Source: Picocystis sp. L7 (taxonomy: Eukaryota > Chlorophyta > Picocystophyceae > Picocystales > Picocystaceae). Taken from it: a stretch of DNA of 64,000 nucleotides. Below the pieces are notes generated by a model that was not told the origin of the DNA, ran no database searches, and worked only from the letters and a program-made list of their open reading frames with translations. Shown here piece after piece: positions 20,911 through 29,936 of the stretch. How positions within the stretch are numbered: position 1 is the stretch's first letter; each line of letters begins with the position of its first letter. The translations under genes were made by a program, and so were the position numbers. The DNA lies in contig QXJR01000004.1 of the NCBI GenBank assembly GCA_020975725.1, positions 62,001-126,000 on the forward strand, read 5' to 3'.

Positions 20911-22089
20911 ATGCCGCAGCGGAAAGGCAGGATCCTGGAAATCATGGAGATGGAGCGCTTTCGAGTGCGCATTGTTGACCTCCGTGTCGTCATGGTGGTG
21001 GTCGCGGACGGGGATCCGGACCTCCTCGTGGCGTTCACGGCCATTCTGGACGTGCTCGCGAGCGAATGCGAGGAGCGCCTGCGGACGCTCCATGAATGGT
21101 GGAGTCCGAGAGCTCCACCAGCGAGTCCTGGACGAAGTGCAGAGTCGTTGACGGATGACGAGCTGCGAGGGAGCTTTCGGTTTGGGAGGGACGCCATCGC
21201 GGAACTCCTAGGCCTCCTTGGGTTCCCAACCGTGCTGCGATCGGCGAGCGGGAGGCGGTTTGGAGGCAAGGAAGCCTTTCTGCTTTTGCTGCTGCGTTTA
21301 GGTGGGCGCGAGCGGGGATTGGAACTAGCGCAGGTATTCGGTCAATCGCCACCTGCCATTTCAGAAATGTATAACGTGGCGTTGGACCACGTTTTCTTGC
21401 ACGTTGCGCCTGCAATGCGATTGGAGATTTGGGAGGAGCACTTGCCTGCGTTCGCACGTGTGCTGCGCGAGCGTGGTTGTCCCGAAGGACATTGTTTTGG
21501 ATTTATTGACGGAACGATGCTCACGATTTGCAGGCCCACTACGGGACAGGAAGCCATGTACAATGGCTGGAAGCGACAACACAAGGTAAAATACCAATGT
21601 GTTGTCCTTCCAAATTTTCTGATTGGTGACTGGTTTGGGCCCGCAGCAGGACGTGCGCACGACTTGCAGGTGCTAGCAGACTCGAATTTGGTGGCGCGGC
21701 TGCAAGGGATGCGAGGTCGGTTGGACGTCGAACTCTGCGTGTACGGGGATCCGGCGTATCCCGTACACGACGTGCTTCTACGTGCGCCCAAAGGGAAGAT
21801 GACGAATGCGATGGAGGCGTACGCAACGCTAATGTCCCACTACCGGGAAAGCGTCGAATGGGTTTTTGGGAAAATGGGCGAGCTATGGCCGTTTGTGACG
21901 GACGCTCGACGAAAGACGCCTGGATCGTGTGCGACGAGTAAAGAGGATTGTGTTGCTGCGTTGCTGACAAACTACCATACTTGCAGGTACGGTGGCGTGG
22001 CCAATAGGTACTTCGATACCTTGCCGCCCTCCATGAGTGAGTACTGTGCCATGTACCATCTCCACTTGGACAATCAGAACATGCAATGA
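20911..22089 (+). CDS. Harbinger-type DDE transposase
   Basis: A 392-residue transposase of the PIF/Harbinger (DDE_Tnp_4) family, which cuts and rejoins the element's ends. A helix-turn-helix-like region at about 115-165 (FGGKEAFLLLLLRLGG, then FGQSPPAISEMYN) precedes the RNase H-like core. Catalytic residues are D200 in FGFIDGTM, D280 in VYGDPAYP and E316 in RESVEWVFGKMG. YNGWKRQHKVKYQ and FGPAAGRAHDLQVL are the usual family signatures between them. The start is the ATG at 20911. The sequence is GC-rich compared with the surrounding DNA. It ends ten bases before the minisatellite. Family members need the Myb-like partner for nuclear import and end binding. Confidence 0.93.
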   Translation: MPQRKGRILEIMEMERFRVRIVDLRVVMVVVADGDPDLLVAFTAILDVLASECEERLRTLHEWWSPRAPPASPGRSAESLTDDELRGSFRFGRDAIAELLGLLGFPTVLRSASGRRFGGKEAFLLLLLRLGGRERGLELAQVFGQSPPAISEMYNVALDHVFLHVAPAMRLEIWEEHLPAFARVLRERGCPEGHCFGFIDGTMLTICRPTTGQEAMYNGWKRQHKVKYQCVVLPNFLIGDWFGPAAGRAHDLQVLADSNLVARLQGMRGRLDVELCVYGDPAYPVHDVLLRAPKGKMTNAMEAYATLMSHYRESVEWVFGKMGELWPFVTDARRKTPGSCATSKEDCVAALLTNYHTCRYGGVANRYFDTLPPSMSEYCAMYHLHLDNQNMQ

Positions 22090-22098
22090 CACGGCACT

Positions 22099-22752
22099 TG
22101 GAGCAGCAGCAGCAGCAGCAGCGGCGGTGGATGGATGGATGGAGCAGCAGCAGCAGCAGCGGTGGATGGATGGACTTGCTGGAGCTGCTGGAGCAGCAGC
22201 GGTGGATGGATGGATGGATGGATGGATGGATGGATGGATGGACTTGCTGGAGCAGTAGCAGCAGCAGCAGCAGCAGCAGCGGTGGATGGATGGATGGACT
22301 TGCTGGAGCAGGAGCAGGAGCAGCGGTGGATGGATGGATGGACTTGCTGGAGCAGGAGCAGGAGCAGCGGTGGATGGATGGATGGATGGAGCAGCTGGAG
22401 CAGCAGTAGCAGCAGCAGCAGCGGTGGATGGATGGATGGACTTGCTAGAGCAGCAGCAGGAGCAGCGGTGGATGGATGGACTTGCTGGAGCTGCTGGAGC
22501 AGCAGCGGTGGATGGATGGATGGATGGATGGATGGATGGATGGATGGATGGATGGATGGATGGATGGATGGATGGATGGAGCAGCTGGAGCAGCAGTAGC
22601 AGCAGGAGCGGCGGTGGATGGATGGACTTGCTGGAGCTGCTGGAGCAGCAGCAGCAGCAGCGGTGGATGGATGGATGGATGGATGGAGCAGCAGCAGCAG
22701 CAAGAGTAGATGGATGGAGCTGCTGGAGCAGCAGCAGCAGCGGTGGATGGAT
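22099..22752. repeat. composite minisatellite of ATGG and GCA units
   Basis: About 650 bp alternating between runs of the tetramer TGGA and the trimer GCA. They are joined into a larger unit of the form GGTGGATGGATGG, CTTGCTGGAGC and AGCAGCAGC, with variable copy numbers. Neither unit makes a stop codon in any frame, so long apparent open frames (up to about 309 codons) appear on both strands. I treat these as non-coding artefacts. The array lies between the convergent stop codons of the two transposon genes. Confidence 0.93.
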
Positions 22753-23004
22753 TGTGTTGTAGGGGCAACGCCTCTGTTGAGGAATATAAGCGGGACCATA
22801 AGCCTCGTTCACGCACGTTGAACGAGGCCATTGTTATTGAATAATCAACTCTCGTATTCAAATTTTATTATTTCTTACCGTCTTCTCGTTCGCTCGAATG
22901 ACCGTGACGCAATTGCCTGACTTCGTGAACACGAGAGTGTTGGGACGATTATCGCGAACTCGTGCAAGGAAGGCACAACAGTACAAGTTCATTACACGTT
23001 CGTT
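22753..23004. other. 3' spacer of the Harbinger Myb-like gene
   Basis: A short unique stretch between the minisatellite and the end of the Myb-like gene. No separate feature is seen. Confidence 0.4.
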
Positions 23005-23868
23005 TCAATTGTCGACGTCTGCAACTATTTCATTGCTAACGGACGAAGCCTCAGGAGCGTCCTTCGACCTAGAGGTGTTCACATTTCGCATCTTCATGCG
23101 AAGGGCCGCCACGGCTGCTTCCACAAAAGCGTCCTCGGATCCTGGGTGCTCGCCTAGCGTGGGATGGTTGGCGTGCAGTTGCACCTTCGTCAACCACTCC
23201 ATCCTCGCGCTTCGTTCGATGAACGATTCCATTGCGACTGCAGCGAAGTCCTCCGCGGCTTCGAGCTTCACGGCGAATTCCGTGCCACTCCCTCGCCGTC
23301 CGGTCCGTCCTCCACTACTCCCGCTTCCTCCAGATCGCCGCGGTTTTTTCGCATGCCTCTCCATCGATCGCTTTAGCGCATCCTTTGCATAGCCATCCAG
23401 CCGCGCCAGCTTCGAAGCCTTCCCTTCCTTCTCGGTCGCGCGCTCAATGTCCACGTGTTCCTGGAGATCCAGCAAGTGTTGTGCACCGGCCTCCAGGTAA
23501 GTGTGCATTCGAGCCCCTCCGAGACCGGTGGCAGCGAGGGCCTCGCGATTCAGCTCCTTCTGCCTGCGCATGAGGTCCTTCACCTGCCTCCGCACAGCCG
23601 GTATCGAGAGGTCGAATCCATCAAAAAGGCCATCGCCACGAATGCTTAATGCTCGAATGAGGCTCGTCCATGCCGCATTCACCTCCTTGTGGGTACGCTT
23701 GCCAATCGGGCAGCACTCATCCAAGTAGATCTGATTGACGAGCGCCATTTTGTGCGCCTCCTTCCAAACGTTCCGGTTCTTCTTCTGCGACGCAGCGACG
23801 AGCTCCTCATTGGCGTCCGCATTGATGTCGATTTCCGCCAAAGGCTGGCTCGCTGCCATGGCGTCCAT
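23005..23868 (-). CDS. Harbinger Myb/SANT-like DNA-binding partner protein
   Basis: A 287-residue protein in the convergent position typical of the second PIF/Harbinger gene. The N-terminal part has a trihelix/Myb-like region (VWKEAHKMALVNQIYLDE, then RTHKEVNAAWTSLIRAL), followed by charged helices (VKDLMRRQKELNREALAA), a basic KKPRRSG patch that could be a nuclear localisation signal, a Gly/Ser-rich linker and a C-terminal helix rich in Glu/Ala. Proteins of this type bind the transposon ends and carry the transposase into the nucleus. The assignment rests mainly on position and on the Myb-like helices. The start is the ATG at 23868. Like the transposase it is GC-rich. Confidence 0.75.
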   Translation of the reverse strand: MDAMAASQPLAEIDINADANEELVAASQKKNRNVWKEAHKMALVNQIYLDECCPIGKRTHKEVNAAWTSLIRALSIRGDGLFDGFDLSIPAVRRQVKDLMRRQKELNREALAATGLGGARMHTYLEAGAQHLLDLQEHVDIERATEKEGKASKLARLDGYAKDALKRSMERHAKKPRRSGGSGSSGGRTGRRGSGTEFAVKLEAAEDFAAVAMESFIERSARMEWLTKVQLHANHPTLGEHPGSEDAFVEAAVAALRMKMRNVNTSRSKDAPEASSVSNEIVADVDN

Positions 23869-24176
23869 CTTGCGCTCGGTTCAAACGTCGTCGACCCGCT
23901 CAAGCAATCCTGCTTCCTCTTCGAGCCACGGCTTGCAGCATAATTGGCTGTGCAAGTATAATTGCTCCATTTCGATAGGATGCCATGTGCCTATGGAAAC
24001 GAACAGTCCGACCATTCGCGCCAAAACCAGACCATCCTTACTTTCCCTATTAATTGCCCGAATCCTTGCAATCGTCGTAGAGGAAGGGGTCCCCTGTCAT
24101 CGCACTCTTTTCCGGGGAGAAAATCCGAATACTTGTTTGGGGCCGAAAATATTTTTTTCGGTAAGGGAGTCCAAAA

Positions 24177-24216
24177 CCGAAGCGAAAAAAATATTTTACC
24201 AAATCCGAATACCTCT
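24177..24216 (-). repeat. right terminal inverted repeat of the Harbinger element
   Basis: The reverse complement starts AGAGGTATTCGGATTTG and matches the left end with two mismatches in about 40 bp. The 3-bp duplication AAT follows at 24217-24219. Confidence 0.9.
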
Positions 24217-24219
24217 AAT

Positions 24220-24762
24220 AACTCACCAATTTTTTCGTTTGCTGACGCTCGAATCAGAGCAGGAAACCATGCAGGAAGCTTTTCAGAGCATTAAGAATAT
24301 TCGATGAAGAAAGAGCCACACTGATGCACACAGTTCTACCTGGACTCTGGCAACATTGCCGCCCAGGCTTTGCATATTGACGGGTTTCACCAATGCTACT
24401 TGAAGGTTTGAAAAGATATGAACACCGCCGTGCTGTGATAAGTAGCTATACTTTCAACTTGAGAGTATCGGTCGATACCATCTGATAGGAACACCCAGCA
24501 GTTCAAATTCGAAGCTCCCATGCCAAAGTTTTCAGAACAAACTAGCAGATGTGCTGCCAGAAACTTGCAAATCAAACAGCACATATCTCTTTCCATAGAC
24601 TCCGTCTGTAAAACTTTCAACGATTTGACAATTAAAAGCAATGAACACATAACTTTGCTGCATGAAAAGTTGTTTGTGCATGCATTTAAACTTTGGTGAG
24701 CTATCAGTTAGGAACAAGAGTCACAGTGCCCGATGTTCAATTGATGATTTCACAATGCATCT
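24220..24762. other. intergenic region after the transposon
   Basis: No gene is supported. It holds the 3' flank of the kinase gene that follows on the minus strand. Confidence 0.45.
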
Positions 24763-25779
24763 TCAACCATATAAAAAGTTATACCATGGCTGGGCAAGCC
24801 TCACAACTTCGATGCCTTCCTGGTGTAGACGGCAAAGGGTGTCCATTTTTGTTGTTACTTGGGTCATCGTGGGCCTATTGGCAGGGTCGTATTCAGTGCA
24901 AAGTCCAATAAGGTTTTCAAACTCAGGATGAAGCCCCGATGGAATGTTGGCTTTCAGTGTTCCCCTTGCTACACCTCTTGCGGCATGAACAGGAAGTAGA
25001 TACTGGTCAGTGAAAGGTTTTCTTCCGGTGATCAACTCAATAAGCAACACACCGTAGCTGTATACATCAGCTGGCCGTCCATATACTTCATCCCGAATGA
25101 CTTCTGGGGCCATGTACTCGTACGTTCCAGTGGATCCGGTCAGGTTGGAAGAATCAGGATCATACCCAGCAAAACGAGCTAATCCAAAGTCGCCAACTTT
25201 GACATTGCCAGAACGATCGAAGAAAATATTCGATGGTTTGATATCTCTGTGGAGGACTGGTTTGTGACAGGAGTGTAGGCCAGCAATCGCTGTGGCTATC
25301 AAGTGCGCAATTTTCAAAAGCTCAATGACTTGAAATGTTTGAGAAGCATTGCTGTAGCAACGGGTATCATGGATCCACGAGTACAAGCTTTCACCCATGA
25401 GTTCCATCACAATATGGAACACTCTTGTCTTGTCACATATCACGACGCCATAGAACGTAATGATATGAGGCGAGGTCATTGCAGAGAGCACTGCAACTTC
25501 GCGGGCACAAGATTGCGCTTCTACAGGGCCAAGTGGACAAACGGTTTTTACTGCAACTTCATTGCCTCTGTAACATCCATGATAAACATGACCGTACGAT
25601 CCCTTTCCAATCAGGTGGTAGATTTGAACATCTTCACCCCTGATAAGCTTTCCTGATCTCTGCACGTCAGCCTTGGTCTCTTCCCAAATTGAACATCTGG
25701 GAAAGGAGGGGGGATCTTCATTGGGGTGCTGGTCTGGGCCACATGATGTGAAACTGTCGTGCTTTTCACTTAGACTCAT
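24763..25779 (-). CDS. TKL-like protein kinase
   Basis: Protein kinase of 338 residues with all catalytic landmarks: glycine loop GKGSYGHV (59-66), AVK lysine K78, catalytic loop HRDIKPSN (177-184), DFG (197-199), APE (224-226) and the PADVYSYGVLLIELITGRKPF region. This wording resembles tyrosine-kinase-like (Raf/CTR1/MLK) kinases of plants and algae, but the substrate is unknown. The domain fills almost the whole protein, with a short N-terminal tail. The start used is the ATG at 25779. The frame stays open upstream without an ATG. An alternative joins an upstream open stretch (ATG at 26270) through a 200-nt intron (25798-25997, donor GTGAGA, acceptor CTGCAG, in phase), giving about 435 residues. 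I cannot decide between them. It is divergent from the E2 gene. Confidence 0.88.
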   Translation of the reverse strand: MSLSEKHDSFTSCGPDQHPNEDPPSFPRCSIWEETKADVQRSGKLIRGEDVQIYHLIGKGSYGHVYHGCYRGNEVAVKTVCPLGPVEAQSCAREVAVLSAMTSPHIITFYGVVICDKTRVFHIVMELMGESLYSWIHDTRCYSNASQTFQVIELLKIAHLIATAIAGLHSCHKPVLHRDIKPSNIFFDRSGNVKVGDFGLARFAGYDPDSSNLTGSTGTYEYMAPEVIRDEVYGRPADVYSYGVLLIELITGRKPFTDQYLLPVHAARGVARGTLKANIPSGLHPEFENLIGLCTEYDPANRPTMTQVTTKMDTLCRLHQEGIEVVRLAQPWYNFLYG

Positions 25780-26440
25780 TAGATTTCGGTTGAAATTCTG
25801 CAGGGTCCGGTATGCACTTTGATACCGTGTGGAAGAGTTTCCTTGTTCAGTTCTTCGTGTGATTCATGACACTTGCTTGAAATGTTCGCTGAATCAATAG
25901 ACAACGGGGATATCTCATCTCGGTGATACACACTGAGAGGCACATGCTTGAGTCCGCAATTGTTCTCGTTGACGTGTTGCCCTCAGAGTCCTCTCACATG
26001 GCTCGTAGGATACTTCTCAGGAATCGTGGTTGATCGGAGGTGGTCGTTCTTTTCCTGGGCGTGTACTTGCTTGTCGATTTTTCCACGGACGGCCTGATGG
26101 AAGGCTTGCAGTGCTCCGGAGCTCGGTTGTTCGAAAGGTGCCGCTTTCCCAACCCTAGGTTCGGACGATGGTTGGGGTACGCGCACCGGTCTTGGACCGT
26201 TCACCGGTGAATTCCTTGCCTTTGGACGATTCCTTTGATTGGGGTTGAGAACCTGACTTGACCGTCCCATGTCCTTCGAGTCTTGATACGACACATCCCT
26301 TCTGATCGAACGCCAGTCGGAAGGAGACTGGGACGGACAAGTGCGAACTACCCAAGCCGGTTCCTCCCACGCGAAGCGACGGAAAGTACGCGCGCGAGGG
26401 ATCGGAAGAGTCCACGAGTCTCGACGCAAAAGCCAAGGAA
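25780..26440. promoter_or_regulatory. divergent region, kinase/UBC27 (may hold a kinase 5' exon)
   Basis: This segment lies between two divergent start codons and contains both promoters. An open minus-strand stretch from an ATG at 26270 to a possible donor at 25998 could encode a basic, Pro/Ser-rich N-terminal extension of the kinase. It has no domain, so it is recorded here rather than called as coding. Confidence 0.4.
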
Positions 26441-27034
26441 ATGGCTGTGAACAGGCGACTGGTGCGGGAACTGCGTGAAGTAGCAGAAGATGGTGGGAGT
26501 GGGGTATCGGCTCGTCCCAAAGGCGACAACGTCTCGCACTTACTGGGAAGCATCGAAGGACCTGGAGACACGCCGTATGAAGGTGGTGTGTTTCAAGTGG
26601 ACATCACTGTGCCGAACGACTATCCTTTCGAGCCACCAAAAATGAAGTTTTTGACGAAAGTGTGGCACCCGAACGTAAGCAGCCAGACGGGAGCGATCTG
26701 CTTGGACATCCTGAAGGACCAGTGGAGCCCAGCAATGACATTGAGAACTGCTCTGCTCTCTGTACAAGCATTACTTTCGTCACCGGAACCAAACGATCCC
26801 CAGGATGCACAGGTTGCAAAGCAATACCTTGTCAACAGGAGGGAATTCGACGAGCAAGCAAGAAGCTGGACTAACTCTTTTGCTAAACAAGCTTCGAAGA
26901 GCCTGGATGAAAAGATTAACAACCTTGTCAACATACTAGGGATTGACAAAAATGATGCACAAGCAGCACTAGCTAAGGCGAATGAGGACGAAAGCGCTGC
27001 TATCGACATACTGCTAGGAAAGGGAAAGGCATGA
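26441..27034 (+). CDS. UBC27: ubiquitin-conjugating enzyme E2 with UBA domain (UBC27/UBE2K)
   Basis: E2 enzyme that carries ubiquitin as a thioester and, in the UBE2K class, builds Lys48-linked chains. The 197-residue length matches plant UBC27 (192) and human UBE2K (200). The UBC fold has TPYEGGVFQVDI, YPFEPPKM and HPN (76-78), with catalytic Cys87 in GAICLDILKDQWSPA. The C-terminal UBA-like three-helix part (about 155-197) includes LVNILGIDKNDAQAALAK and ESAAIDILL. The start is the ATG at 26441. It is single-exon with AATAAA at 27064-27069. It is convergent with the sterol oxidase gene, 194 bp apart. Confidence 0.94.
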   Translation: MAVNRRLVRELREVAEDGGSGVSARPKGDNVSHLLGSIEGPGDTPYEGGVFQVDITVPNDYPFEPPKMKFLTKVWHPNVSSQTGAICLDILKDQWSPAMTLRTALLSVQALLSSPEPNDPQDAQVAKQYLVNRREFDEQARSWTNSFAKQASKSLDEKINNLVNILGIDKNDAQAALAKANEDESAAIDILLGKGKA

Positions 27035-27063
27035 AAGGATTAATGTGCCTTCAAAAATCCACT

Positions 27064-27069
27064 AATAAA
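27064..27069 (+). terminator. candidate poly(A) signal of UBC27
   Basis: An AATAAA hexamer 30 nt after the E2 stop codon. Assigned by position. Confidence 0.4.
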
Positions 27070-27228
27070 GTTGTAGACCTGTGTAGTAGGCAATTGCTTA
27101 ATATGGACGATCAGAATTGGTTGCACTGGCCATTTGCCTTGCCCTTAGATCGTTTCGGCGAATGGTGTCCTTCGTGAAACCCTTCGTAGGGAAATTAGCT
27201 AGCCTGGTAGAAGTTAAACAGTGAGTGT

Positions 27229-28344
27229 TTATCTAGACTTCTTAGAATAGTCCGTGTAATAGTCTGGGTCATTAGCCCGGATACACATAGGATAGAACTG
27301 GATGGATTCACCTTCGTTCAATTTCTGCTGATTCAATCGAAAAGATTTGTCAGTACCAAACACCCAATCCCAAAATGTGAACACAGATGAGTATGGCCCT
27401 TCGAAAGTTTTGTGGTGGTAGTCATGGTGGATTGCACCACCCCAAAAGGGAATGAAGTTCGTTGGATTCCACGGAATATCATAGCCAGAATGATCTTCAA
27501 CAGTCTCAAAAATACGAAATACAAGCCAAATCCAAAGTGTCAGGAGGTGTCTTGCGAATATGAAAGGGCCAAGTACACTGCCAATACCGAGAAAAATTGT
27601 CTCAATCGGATGAGCATATTCTGCTGCTAGGCCAAAAGGCGCTTTGTACTCATGGTGCACTTTATGAACATACTTGTATATTCTCTTCCAATGCAGAAAT
27701 CTGTGAATCCAATAAAAATAGAAATCTTCGATGACGTAGAAAACAGGAACTTGCCACAGCAGTGATTTGAACGAAGGAAGAGGAGTCTCCATTGTAAAAA
27801 CACCAGTTGTGGCTACTGCATGGAAAACTATCATCATAGGAAATTGGACACAAACATGATTGTAAACTATTGACTTGAAACAACTCCAGTGTACAGAACC
27901 TGTGTTTACCTTCATGGGTTGGAGCTTGTACTTACGCATTTGAGGGATCAGATCCAGCACAAGCCAAGGAACGTAGGCTAAGAAGTAGGCAGCCTCGTGA
28001 ATGAAAAAAGTAAAGACCGAGGCAATCATAAAGGCGCTATAGTTGTTGAGCATGTCGTCCCATTTCTTTGTCGCCAGTGCATGGAAACTTGCACTAAGTT
28101 CTTGAATTCTAATTAGTACTTGACCAGACAGGACCAAAACTTGCTGCGTCGCCGAGCTGAGCTCGGCCACGCCCCAGTAGCGTGGTCCCGTCTGGGGCTT
28201 TAACTCTTCCAAAAAGTTGTGCGTCACGTTGGAAGCGGCAACCGTGATGCCAGCGACTGCGAGAAGACATAGGAGAACGTGTGGTTTGGCCCAGCACCTT
28301 TCTCCTTGGAACGCATCACCTATCGCAAGCCGAGCAGTGCGCAT
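27229..28344 (-). CDS. SMO: sterol C4-methyl oxidase (MSMO1/ERG25/SMO family)
   Basis: Di-iron membrane enzyme of the endoplasmic reticulum that oxidises C4-methyl groups during sterol synthesis. The product has 371 residues. About 90 residues precede the region matching human MSMO1, which here begins near WDDMLNNYSAF. The histidine clusters that bind iron are HRFLH (214-218), HKVHH (227-231) and HHDYHH (306-311). IYKYVHKVHHEYKAPFGL, AEYAHPIET and HSGYDIPWNP are strong family wording. Several hydrophobic segments fit a polytopic membrane protein. The N-terminal extension has its own hydrophobic stretch (VLLCLLAVAGITVAA) that could be a signal anchor. The start is the ATG at 28344. It is single-exon. 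Confidence 0.92.
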   Translation of the reverse strand: MRTARLAIGDAFQGERCWAKPHVLLCLLAVAGITVAASNVTHNFLEELKPQTGPRYWGVAELSSATQQVLVLSGQVLIRIQELSASFHALATKKWDDMLNNYSAFMIASVFTFFIHEAAYFLAYVPWLVLDLIPQMRKYKLQPMKVNTGSVHWSCFKSIVYNHVCVQFPMMIVFHAVATTGVFTMETPLPSFKSLLWQVPVFYVIEDFYFYWIHRFLHWKRIYKYVHKVHHEYKAPFGLAAEYAHPIETIFLGIGSVLGPFIFARHLLTLWIWLVFRIFETVEDHSGYDIPWNPTNFIPFWGGAIHHDYHHKTFEGPYSSVFTFWDWVFGTDKSFRLNQQKLNEGESIQFYPMCIRANDPDYYTDYSKKSR

Positions 28345-29936
28345 GCTCCACTCTCCGACTTTACGAGATCCTCACACCTGCTTTTCAAATATAAACCGTC
28401 CTGCCACAACACCGATTTTCTCGAGTCGTCGAGCGACGCGTTTGTCCTTCTCCAGGTCGCGCAGTGCGCGCAGACGTTGGACTCGAAGGCGCTCTCCCTA
28501 CGATGCGATAGATTTTTGCCCCCCTTCTCCGATTGAAATTCCATCCACGTGCAGATACACCAGCTTTTCCAGATGCACCCTGTATCTAAGCTTAACTCGA
28601 TGGGTTATCGTCCAACTCAAGCGTATGCTTAAAGCACAGCCAGTACTTGGGAGCCCTCGTGCATTTCAACCCTTGAGCCCCAAGCTGGATCACTCCTCCC
28701 GCTGCTCGGATTACCAGTTCCTGCCTCACTCGGAGTCAAATTCCGCAGTCGACCGTTAAGGCAGTAGGAGGAATAGCAACGAAATGGAGCAAGCAGAGCC
28801 TACCAATATCAATGCCTGTCAACGAAGAAACCGCTGAGCATGCGAATCCATGGATTCATATCCTCAAGTCTGGAGCTTTCACACCTAAGGCCTCAATAAG
28901 CTGGACCCTTCCACACCACATGGCATGAGATCGAGTGTTGCTCCACCTGTTGAGGTGATATTCCCTTCCCTGCGCCCTATCGTTCCAAGTTTGCCAGGGG
29001 AATAAAATACCGAACCTTCATACCCATGCTTCTGCCTCGATCGGACCCTCGGATACGGGAGGAAGCCATCACGGCCAGCATCCAGGAGGGAGTGCATATC
29101 CCAAAACTTGGTGTATCTGGGTGAAAAAGAAAACTCTCCTAAGGGGGTCAAATTCAGTCCCCTCCCCTCCTCCAGGCGATCGGAGGCGACGCGTGGAGGA
29201 CCACACGCTCGTTTGGGGCGAATTCCTGACCTCCCAATGGTCCAACTGCTCCACTTGCAGGACTACTTGTCTCTCCGAGTTACGCCCCATTGGTTGATCC
29301 TCGGGGGTTAAACATTTCAACTGATATACATCGAGGGTGTAGACCTGATTCTGACCGACAACTCTTCAATCGTCCTCGACTCGAAATGGATTCAGCATCC
29401 GTCAATAGAAGACAGGGCACCCCCATCAGTGTGTCCTAGCATGCCACCGACAATCTTTTCAGGGAATTCAATCCCACGGAAAAAAAGTGTTAGAGTCACC
29501 TCAATCAATGAGGAATCGAGCATCACAAAGCAAACGAGAAGAATGGGAATCGAGCATCACAAAGCAAACGAGAAGAATGTGAATCCTGCGCTCTCGACTC
29601 TGCAAACACTTGAGAATCTGAATCACTCTGAATGAAAACAAGGTCCGATGCGCGAATTGGAGGGCTCGGCAATGCATGAAACCATGTAGAAGATTACAGC
29701 AAGGTATGCAGGCTTTTGACTCACTGCGTCATTCTCAAATATCGAGCAATGGATGCTACCCGACAGTGTGAATAATAGTATTACGCATGTATACCAGCGG
29801 TGGTGTGGTAGGGTCTCTTCTTGTCTACCCGTTTTTGAGGACAAAGCAGCACACAGTAATGAAAGCACAGGATGCGCCATAGACTGCTGCAAGAGCGGTG
29901 TCTAATGATGACATGAACGGAAACCGATTGGATGTT
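28345..29936. other. intergenic region, SMO to METTL18
   Basis: 1.6 kb without a supportable gene. A 180-codon plus-strand frame (28217-28759) overlaps the SMO 5' end and has the look of a GC-driven shadow. Segments at 28.9-29.4 kb have codon-like stretches interrupted by stops and could be decayed coding sequence of unknown type. A 34-bp tandem duplication lies at 29513-29580. Confidence 0.45.
29513..29580. repeat. 34-bp direct tandem duplication
   Basis: A 34-base unit beginning GAATCGAGCATCACAAAGCA occurs twice head to tail (29513-29546, 29547-29580) with one difference at the end, followed by the first bases of a third copy. Confidence 0.9.

Larger units (their letters stand above)
20594..24216. 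mobile_element. PIF/Harbinger DNA transposon, complete-looking, 3.6 kb
   Basis: Two inverted ends start AGAGGTATTCGGATTTG. About 40 bp (20594-20633 and 24177-24216) match with two differences, and weaker similarity continues inwards for roughly 100 bp. A 3-bp duplication AAT flanks it (20591-20593 and 24217-24219); PIF/Harbinger elements usually duplicate TWA, so AAT is slightly unusual. Inside are the two hallmark genes in convergent orientation, a DDE transposase on plus and a Myb/SANT-like protein on minus, separated by a composite minisatellite. The transposase keeps its DDE triad and neither gene shows a break, so this could be an autonomous copy. The terminal motif GTATTCGGATTT recurs inside the right end near 24122. 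Confidence 0.92.

Noticed and set aside
21883-22812. 309-codon minus-strand frame and several 100-240-codon frames on both strands
   Set aside because: They are produced by the stop-free ATGG/GCA minisatellite. The encoded protein would be pure repeat, partly antisense to the transposase.
28217-28759. 180-codon plus-strand frame
   Set aside because: It overlaps the sterol oxidase start on the opposite strand, has no domain and shows Arg/Ser/Pro-rich composition typical of shadow frames.
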